Shown here piece by piece: positions 56,800-64,000 of a stretch of 64,000 nucleotides of DNA. A program made the position numbers and the translations under genes. Every line of letters starts with the position of its first letter. The first letter of the stretch is position 1. The notes beneath the pieces were generated by a model. That model saw only the letters and a program-made list of their open reading frames with translations, did no database searches and was not told the DNA's origin. This stretch comes from Ixodes scapularis (lineage: Eukaryota > Arthropoda > Arachnida > Ixodida > Ixodidae): NCBI RefSeq assembly GCF_016920785.2, contig NW_024609857.1, forward strand, positions 76,009,570 through 76,073,569, given 5' to 3'.

Positions 56800-59700
56800 G
56801 CGACATCATAGGTATATATTTTCATGCCAAGGGTGAATTGCTTCGTGGGTCAATCCGCTGGGAGGCTTCGGGGGAAGGCAGCCATCGCCACGCTAAATAG
56901 CGGTGCGCTCAATGTACAGGCTGTTTGATTTCAATCCAAAAAGATTTTTTTCAAAAATAAGAGTTGAGAGTTAGACGAGTTTTGGGTTTTCCCCATGTAT
57001 TTATCAGGCTCGGTAGACGTTAGATCAAAGAATAATCATCACGGTAACTTGACTAATTAACTAATTAAATAAAGATATTAAGAAATCTTTTAATAACCTT
57101 TTTAATTGTTGGTTTCAGGAGTCATGTCGGGATTGCAGAATTGGCGGAAGTTTACTTATAGAGACCGGACCCATTTGAAACAATTGTGAGAAGGTAATGG
57201 TTTTCTAGGTATTAACCAATCAAAGTTCGCGTTTCTTCGCACGATTATATATATAAAAAAGAAATTAAAGCTCCAATCCACGCTTTGAAGGTGATTGGAC
57301 AGCGATTCTGTGGTATCACCTGCAACGATTGCCCACTGCAATATAGACCATTTTTATGCCAAACGCCACCAGATGGTGCTCAGTTTTTGACGTGCCAGAG
57401 AACTTCCGGTTTATAAAAAGAATGAACAAAGGCCACCTTAACACCGCTGCTTGAAATGTAGATGAAACGTTTAACCACCCATTCTCCAGGTAAACGCAAA
57501 AGAACGAAGGAGTGCGAGATATGTTAAAATGTTTTGAGTATGCCTCTAAACCAACTTGGGCCTCCTCCAAGATGTAAAATTGTACAGTCGAAGGCCCTCG
57601 TTAAATCTCGAACTTTGTTGCCCGTGCATCATTTATGGTTTCTAGCACGGGTGACATAAGCAAGCTCATCAGATTTGCAAAGACGGTGCGACGGGATGTC
57701 GCTTGGGACGCAAGCGGCAGTTCACGTTTGTAACCAGCAATACGGTCCATACCAAATTACCGACGAAAGAAAAGGAAATGCACCGTACCAAAACATTTAT
57801 AAATATGAAGGACTTCGAACCCTGCCGTTGCCGCAGTAGCTTATGTAACCGCAATCTTTACCGAGAAACGCATGCGGGGAGCGCTACGTGCTTATCATCG
57901 TTCGGCGGGCCTTATAATCTATCACGTGGTTTTCTTATTGAAACAAGGGTGGAAACCACATGATAAATCATAAGGCGTGGGGGAATGGTCAGAAGGCACG
58001 CGCGTGGGTTTTCTGTTGACGGGAACGAAGAAATCCCACCTGCGAGTCATAGACAGCTTCGCTGTAATTAGAGGTACGCGTCGCAAGCCCTGTTTACATG
58101 ACACTTGGAAGAGTGACGTCGTCGTTTCAATCACGTCGTCACCATCTAGGCAGCGTGTCCTTGGTGGGTGCGCCGATCACGTGACACCGTGACCTAAAGT
58201 TTACGCCCGTCTTTCGCTTTCAAGCGTCATTACGGACAGAGCGCCCTTTTTGCCCCCCCCCCCCCTCCAAAAAAAAACAAAAAACATTATCTTTTTTTAA
58301 ACTATTTAAAATGGTTTGGTTTTTCATAGCAATTGCCATTCTGCGATTCCCCATATGACTCATAAAACTAAACTAAAGAAACTTCTTAACAAATTTTGGA
58401 TAAGTAGTCAACTTAGCATGCCGACTATACCCTCATCTAATGTCTGCCGAACCTGATAAATACATGGTAAGGACGGCAGTCGTCTAACTCTCTCCTCTTT
58501 TATAAAATCTGTTTGAATTAAAATAAATCCCCTGTATACTACCCTACGGGTTGTAGCACGATTCCCCCTATGCAGTTATCCCGTCTGAAATGCCAGAAGC
58601 CCTTTCCCCCCGAGTGTTAAAAACCCCGTCGACAAAATACCTGTCTCGCTTCCCCCGAGTATCAATGTTCCTTGTATCAATACTCTTGTGGCCAATTCCC
58701 CTGCTATGCCAGCGCTGCGATCCTCTTGATCACCTTTGCTTTTTCAGATAGCGAAGATAGCGAGAGAAATGAGAGCAAGTGTTTATTGCCAGTCATCAAG
58801 CGAGCATATGTTTAGCGCCCCGTCGGTGCCCTTAAGGGCTGTCGAGGTGGATTTCATCGAGAGGTGCAGCAAGTATGTGCACGCAGATGTCGGCTTGCTG
58901 GGGGTGTTTTATTGGGTGGATTGTTTCGTTTTTATCTTTCCCGCATCTGGTTCACTTGCTGAGCTGTGCAGAAGTTGCCAGTTCCCAGTCAGATCTGTGT
59001 TGGGGTGCCTTTCTAGGCCTCCGTTTTTTTTGACTGTTTTATTTGGCTATGCAAAACCAACTAGACCGACTCTGTTGTTGAAACTGTAATAGTATGTCAA
59101 ACTCTCTAACATCAACATTAAAACAGTGCACAGAGCCGCAGTGTTCTGATCTTGGCCGGAAAAGGTCAAGCGGATTTTGGCGTTGGGGGATTTTGGCGTT
59201 CAAGAATTTACAACAGGGGTTTTGAGATGTAATTTTCGAGATTGGGTTATTTTGTGCACCATCCACTATTGAATAATTGAACCAGGTGTGCTAAAAGATC
59301 AGACACAGAGACAAGTAATGTTCAACCAGTGAAGAACCCTCTGACGAAAAAGGGAATATACTTCTTGCAAAATAGAGCCATCCTAGCTGCGTAGTGCCAC
59401 GCAAAGCATCCTGGGTACTTTTTTAACCACCATTTCGGTTTCGATTTGCCAACCTCAATTCAGAATATCCCGTCCCGACCAAATACAGTGCATGCATTTT
59501 CGAATGCTTAAATATATGGTGTTGCCTGCCAATACAGGTAGAATTCTGGGACACGTTTTTTGGAAGCTCCCGACGTACGAGAGTTTGTGCGCAGGTAAAC
59601 AAACGAAGAGGTGTACTGGGCCGATCATCCTGTTCCATCGCCTCAATGTCCTAGGTTTCTTAAATAATTCGCGACACAGGAGGGTCATACTGCGCTCTAG

Positions 59701-60940
59701 AGTGATATGCCCAAGCCGTCAGAAAGGGATGGGATGCGGCGGGCCTTACTCCGACTCCTGGCTAAGTGTAGGCAGGTTTCTACAGCCACTGGAAGTCCGT
59801 GTTTCAGCGGGGGTTCTCACGAAAATGAAAGGGTACAATGCAAGCGAGCGCTTACTTTATTTTCATGCAGTGCTGAGATGCAATACTTCGTCAACGGGGC
59901 TTCGAATTCGAAATCATGCCACTTCTCTCCATGGCCACAGAGGTTCCATAATGCAACGCGCGCAGTGTTGCATGCGGGGATTTTTGGAAGTAGCCTATTT
60001 TTTCTGCCACGGACTCCGAGATGTCCGAAACGCGGGAAGGAGATGTGGAGTCGAAAGTGTTGCTATTCATGAAGACTTACCATTTATGCCACAATTGTCC
60101 ATTCGCCCAGGCCACCTGTAGAACCCTACAGGAGGCCAAGGTCAATGACAGGCTCCTCTATCGCAGCAGCAGTAGATTTTTTTCCTCGAAACTAAACAGC
60201 TGGCATAGACGGGGATTCTGCGCTATACAGCTTAGTGGTTGTAAAAGACGAAATAATTTGACAAACCTCTGTAACGCGAAATTACAGCGCAGCTCTTGAG
60301 GAGGAGGAGGAGTGGAGGGTACGGAGTGGAGGGTATGCTTTTCCTCCTCCTCCCCTGCTCCTCTCCTTCTCCATCTTCGAAAAATTGTCACATAATAACG
60401 GCTGCGCGGATCTTTTTGCGAATTCCAACTTTAAAGACATTGAGGCATTTTCGAGACATTAAATAGAACAAATGTTTTATTATAAATTTAATTACTATTC
60501 TTAAAAAAATCATGAAAATTGTCAAAATCGGCTTGTTCGGCACTCTTGTGGTTGGAGTGAATTTACAAATTTATCTAAATGCAAACATACAAAGTATTTC
60601 ATTGAATGTCTTCTAAATATGTTCCGGAATCGAATACTATCGAAAGTATTCATGTAAGTCGATCTGTTCCGTAACTACAGCGAATATAAAGAACCAAGGT
60701 GTGGGTGCTTGTTTTCACTGTTTTTAAGGTTCCTCTCCCGTGAGGTGGCGCTCGCTGTCCACGAACTTGTATGTTCGGCGATCGGCTGGATTGGCCGGAT
60801 CGGCACTGTGCAAGGTGTTTTTCCGCGCCCGTATCCTGTTTCATTCTGCACGCCGAGGCGTCAGTGTGCGCGTCTCGCTTTCCTGGTTCTCTGTGGATAG
60901 GTCTCCGTGTTTTCGCACGTGGCAAATTCACCTTGGAGCT
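56800..60940. other. Intergenic stretch with unassigned frames
   Basis: A plus-strand frame of 209 codons (59492-60121) has no recognisable domain. A C/A-rich run lies at 58253-58283. The inverted GAGGAGG/CCTCCTC patch at 60285-60365 matches 40380-40490 (CGCAGCTCTTGAGGAGG). Confidence 0.3.
58745..58875 (+). pseudogene. Possible Penelope-like C-terminal remnant
   Basis: SAPSVPLRAVEVDFIER after a frameshifted REM(R)A region resembles the CVS.PS.AL...E..FL tail of the other two Penelope-like copies in the window. It is short and weak. Confidence 0.3.
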
Positions 60941-61564
60941 ATGGGTCGAAGACAACCGTCCTATGGCAAGCGAACGCGCCCGAAAGGGTTTCCATGTAAG
61001 TGTGTCCTCGAGGAAGCTTCGGTTGGTGAGGTCGGTGATTTTGAGCGCTCGTTTGGTAGCCCGCATGGTTCCGTGTCCGGGAGCAACGACGGCAATGCTG
61101 AAGCGGTGACCGTGGAAGACTTAGCGCCCAGGCTCCCTGGCGAGGGGCAATCGGTATGTTCCGTAGCGGCCGAAGTCAGTTCTTCCGAGAGCTCAGGAGA
61201 AGCTAGAACGAGCTTGTAAATGCTGGAGCTGTCGAAGCTCCGGGTAACGCAAAACCAGCGGGTGACGCGGAAGCAGCCACATCCGTGTTAGAAGGTCGTC
61301 GCGTCGTCGACATTAGGGCATTTCTTTCAGTCCGTGCAGGAAAGCTGTGACCATGCCCCGTTCAGTTGCAGGTTCGCCGAGATGGTCTTCGTATCGGAAC
61401 AGAAATACGGTCTGCGTTGTTCCTTCACGTTTCGTTGCAAGATGTGCAACAAAAAGTTCGTTGTTGAGTCGGAGTTGTTTCCTCCATTTCCATTGTCACT
61501 GCGCGCCTTGGACAGACCTTGGGGAGCAACAGATATTTACACCGCCGCCCAAGGTCTCCATTGA
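60941..61564 (+). pseudogene. Mutator-like element protein, N-terminal fragment
   Basis: The first frame starts MGRRQPSYGKRTRPKGFPCK and ends with TAA at 61219. In a second frame come AATSVLEGRRVVDIRAFL (about 61275-61330) and in a third SCDHAPFSCRFAEMVFVSEQ, YGLRCSFTFRCKMCNKKF (61342-61470). The 'GRR.VDI' box and the 'C...F.EM...E...GL.....C..C' pattern match the N-terminal Mutator-like transposase domain as I know it from arthropods. At least two frame breaks make it dead. Assignment is by pattern only. Confidence 0.55.
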
Positions 61565-62049
61565 CCGGTTAGTGCTGACTAAAATAAAATGCTAACCTGA
61601 CTCAATCGTTCGCGCAAAGTACGATTTCGAAAAGGCGGTACTGTACGTCACTTGAGATAAAAACCCAAGCTGTAGAAACGAGCGTCGTAAAAAAGGGGAC
61701 CGACATTTTTATTCCTACCTCCGAACAGAAACGAGCGCCACCCACTGGATCACACGGCACAGAGGCCGGACTCGGCCACCGCACGTATTACCACTGACGT
61801 CCGATGCAATGCACACTGAGCTGACTAACCACAGACATTCCAAGCGCGCGCGAGGGGGAGGGGGGGGGGGGGTGGAGAAACTTCCTCCGCCGGGAGAACA
61901 CGACACAAGTCGGGGATCTATTTCACGCGGAGGATAACGCGGGCCTTTTCACACTTTGACACTGGCGCCATCTAGAAGTCACGCGTTCAACCACGTCACG
62001 AGCCACGCGCCATCTGGTGTCCGAAACGGACGAATAAATAGAGGTACCG

Positions 62050-62745
62050 CGCCCTCTTAAGCTTCTCGAATTCTGGCCGGGAGACTCGGAATTGTGGTTT
62101 ATTGATATTGAAGCCCTTCTTCAAGCAAACAGGATTACAGCTCAAAAGATCAAGCACGACTATGTTGTTGCAGCCCTGCCACAATCTACCGCAGCAATCG
62201 TTCGGGACGTCCTCGCACCTCCCCAGGATGTTCCTTATGACACTCCTAAGACAGAGCTTATCCGCCGTACAACAGCTTCCGAGCAACGCAGGCTACAACT
62301 CTTCACAAGGGAAGAACTGGGAGACCGCAAGCCGTCCGATTTGCTACGGAAAATGCGATAGCTCATAGTAGATAAGGCGGACACATTAAACCTTTCCACT
62401 TTTAGAGAACTATTCCTGCAGCGCCTTCCCCATCAGGTCAAAATAATTTTGTCCACGGCGGCTGATTGCACCCTTGATGCTCTTGCTAGAATGGCGGACA
62501 AAAGTATGGAAGTTGGGACGCCTACTGTGTTTGCCGCACATCGAAGTTCATGTCCTACGCTTCCTTCACATCACTCTGAAGTGGCTGTGCTGAGTGAAGT
62601 AGTTCATCGACTCTGCGCCAAGGTTGAGCAACTCTCAACTCAAGTATCCGTTCTGCGACAATCGGACCGTTCCCCGTTAAGACGCCGACAGCGTTCGTCA
62701 TCCAATAGCCGTCGCAGTACTCGATCTCACCAGGCTGAGGCATCA
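62050..62745 (+). pseudogene. Gypsy-type LTR retrotransposon gag, first part
   Basis: The plus-strand frame begins KLLEFWPGDSELWFIDIEAL, then DYVVAALPQSTAAIVRDVL, TPKTELIRRTTASEQRRLQ and REELGDRKPSDLLRKM, all typical of tick Gypsy-type gag. TAG at 62359-62361 interrupts it; the same frame resumes (LFLQRLPHQVKIIL) to an Arg/Ser-rich stretch (LRRRQRSSSNSRRSTRS) near 62740. No ATG opens the frame at a sensible place, and I find no LTR upstream. The frame is then cut by the insertion at about 62745-63855 and continues at 63860. Confidence 0.75.
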
Positions 62746-63855
62746 CACGGTGTGACACCAAACGTTTTCAGGTATGTGATTTGACACATTTTCACACCAG
62801 CAACCTGGTGTTCTGGTGTGACATCAGGGCCGTGGTGTTTTGGTGTTACATCAGGTTTTGTTGTGGTGTGATACCAGAGCACCTGTTGACTGAGTGTCGC
62901 TTTATTCACAGAAAGGGGTACAGTGATAAGTTTGACAATAACGCTGCTGTCATAATTACTTCATTAACAAAAGCATAAGTTTGGAGGAAAAGAATGTCAT
63001 CTAATTATATCGCAAAAGTGAATGAAGGGGATGGCCAGTGGCTCGATTTCCTTGCCCAGCCCTTTCAGGGAAGCCTGCTTAAGTAGAATACCAAATCTTT
63101 TTTCGAGCTCACCGATGTCGGTTGGATCCGTGTCCAGCAGGACGCCGATCTCGTATATGGTCTTTGTTGTGGCGGCTCGGCAGGGTAGTCCTTTTTCGCT
63201 TCAGGCGGTCGACATCCTCCTGGCTTGTAGTAGGCATTATTTGGCCGTTTATTTCCGGGTTTCGGCACCAGCAACTTAATAATTACTAGCTTTTTTGTTG
63301 TTTTGCTACCAGACCAAGTCTAACTATCTTTAGCTCATCGGAAGTCAGGAAAGCACAACACACATCTCTCGGCTTCGACTCACAGAGAAGATTCCTTTAT
63401 TTTCTATAACTTCAACAAGAATACTGGCGGAAAGGGAAAGGGAAACCTCCGAAGAGGCGAGCGCCCCAATCTGTTCAGGGCCGCCCGGGAAAGTGCTGGG
63501 GACGAAGGGGACACTTCTTGAGCACAAAGGAATCCGCCGCGGGGTCTCCGGCGACCACCAAGACGAGAGGAAACGAGGCAACACGTCGGGGGAGGGGCAT
63601 CACAAAAACTAATCAAAACACGCTCGCGGAAGGGGGGTAAAGTCAACAAAAATATAACACTGGTGTAACATCAAACTGCGTGGTGTGCACACTGGTCTGC
63701 CTGGTGGACACATGGGCCCGTGTGGTGTTACACCAGACTCTTTTGGTGTGCCCAACAGGCTGGTGTGCGGGCACAAGCTGGTGGGCACACCAGATCTTCT
63801 GGTGTCACACCAGGATTCTCTGATGTCACACTAAGATTGTCTGGTGTATCTTTTA
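62745..63855. mobile_element. Composite insertion with TGGTGTGACACCA-type repeats
   Basis: Both ends (62748-62885 and 63658-63850) are clusters of degenerate CTGGTGTGACACCAG-like units in both orientations. The middle carries a BEL/Pao-like fragment. The insertion splits the gag frame. Exact ends and target duplication are not resolvable by eye. Confidence 0.6.
62997..63237 (-). pseudogene. BEL/Pao-type gag N-terminal fragment
   Basis: ATG at 63237 opens MPTTSQEDVDRLKRKRTTL; after a frameshift the reading continues ATTKTIYEIGVLLDTDPTDI and GELEKRFGILLKQ. The RLKRKRTTL..A.T start resembles BEL/Pao gag N-termini. It lies within the composite insertion on the minus strand. Confidence 0.45.
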
Positions 63856-63859
63856 CTAG

Positions 63860-64000
63860 GGCAGTCAGCCTCGCCTCCAGCAGATCAGCTCTGCTGGTAC
63901 CACTCGAAATACGGCGAGCGGGCTAACAACTGCGTGCAGCCTTGCTCTTACACGGGAACCGACAGGACCACCCACTGACGACGGCAAGTGTGGGGATCCA
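63860..64000 (+). pseudogene. Gypsy-type gag, zinc-knuckle part (runs off the edge)
   Basis: SALCWYHSKYGERANNC and VQPC form a C-x2-H-x9-C-x3-C pattern like the C-terminal knuckle of tick Gypsy-type gag. It is the expected continuation of the frame cut at 62745. The sequence ends before protease or polymerase. Confidence 0.65.

Noticed and set aside
59492..60121. A 209-codon plus-strand ORF as a gene
   Set aside because: It has no domain, start context or splice support. Overlapping frames on the same strand are almost as long.
62555..62761. A minus-strand frame over the gag region
   Set aside because: It is antisense to the well-supported gag frame.
62748..63850. The regularly recurring TGGTGTGACACCA units as a CRISPR-like array
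   Set aside because: The units are degenerate, vary in spacing and orientation, and lie in a eukaryotic transposon context.

Overview
This window is eukaryotic. It has split genes with GT-AG introns, AATAAA polyadenylation signals, and a dense load of decayed transposons. The reading that fits best is an arachnid, probably a hard tick. The protein-like relics (Penelope-like, Mutator-like, Helentron-like, Gypsy-type gag, BEL/Pao-type gag, Tigger/pogo) resemble families I associate with tick genomes. The organism is an inference; no species can be read directly.

Host genes. (1) Plus strand, 1.77-8.75 kb: the last three coding exons of a gene that enters from the left edge; all splice phases agree, but I do not recognise the product. 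(2) Minus strand, 31.25-14.64 kb: the complete mitochondrial ribosomal protein mS31 gene (MRPS31) in seven coding exons, 1191 nt in total, 396 aa, with every junction in phase. (3) Inside MRPS31 intron 1: a minus-strand first exon resembling the region ahead of SWIM zinc fingers, and beside it a plus-strand THAP pseudogene with a nonsense codon. (4) Minus strand, about 37 kb: an intact single-exon THAP zinc-finger ORF lying inside a TTAA-bounded inverted-repeat element. (5) Minus strand, 39.3-38.8 kb: an intronless Mpv17/PMP22-family membrane protein whose ATG overlaps the stop of a 38-codon upstream ORF. (6) Plus strand, 42.3-43.4 kb: a weaker candidate gene of unknown product.

Mobile DNA fills most of the rest. 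From left to right: a Tigger/pogo-type TIR element (7-1148); a degenerate Tigger transposase (3.4-4.3 kb); small TA-bounded MITEs (9.1 and 13.1 kb); a Helentron-like fragment with STPR repeats (15.2 kb); an inverted-repeat element (18.5 kb); two adjacent elements sharing 8-bp target duplications (23.7-25.2 kb); a Penelope-like fragment inserted in a MITE with a 9-bp duplication (26.6 kb); a larger Penelope-like fragment between 100-bp inverted repeats and split by another MITE (31.8-33.3 kb); a palindrome-rich foldback (40.0 kb); a broken non-LTR retrotransposon (45.8-48.2 kb); two inverted copies of a TTAA element, one carrying a hAT-like insertion (48.6-51.7 kb); two more hAT-like elements (53.2 and 55.8 kb); a Mutator-like fragment (60.9 kb); and, at the right edge, a Gypsy-type gag frame split by a composite insertion holding a BEL/Pao-like fragment.

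I see no rRNA, functional tRNA, CRISPR array or operon-like system, and no convincing new biological system. The strongest unusual signals are the nested insertions whose empty sites can be read from paralogous copies within the window, the THAP/SWIM pair nested in MRPS31, and the ATGA overlap ahead of the Mpv17-family ORF.
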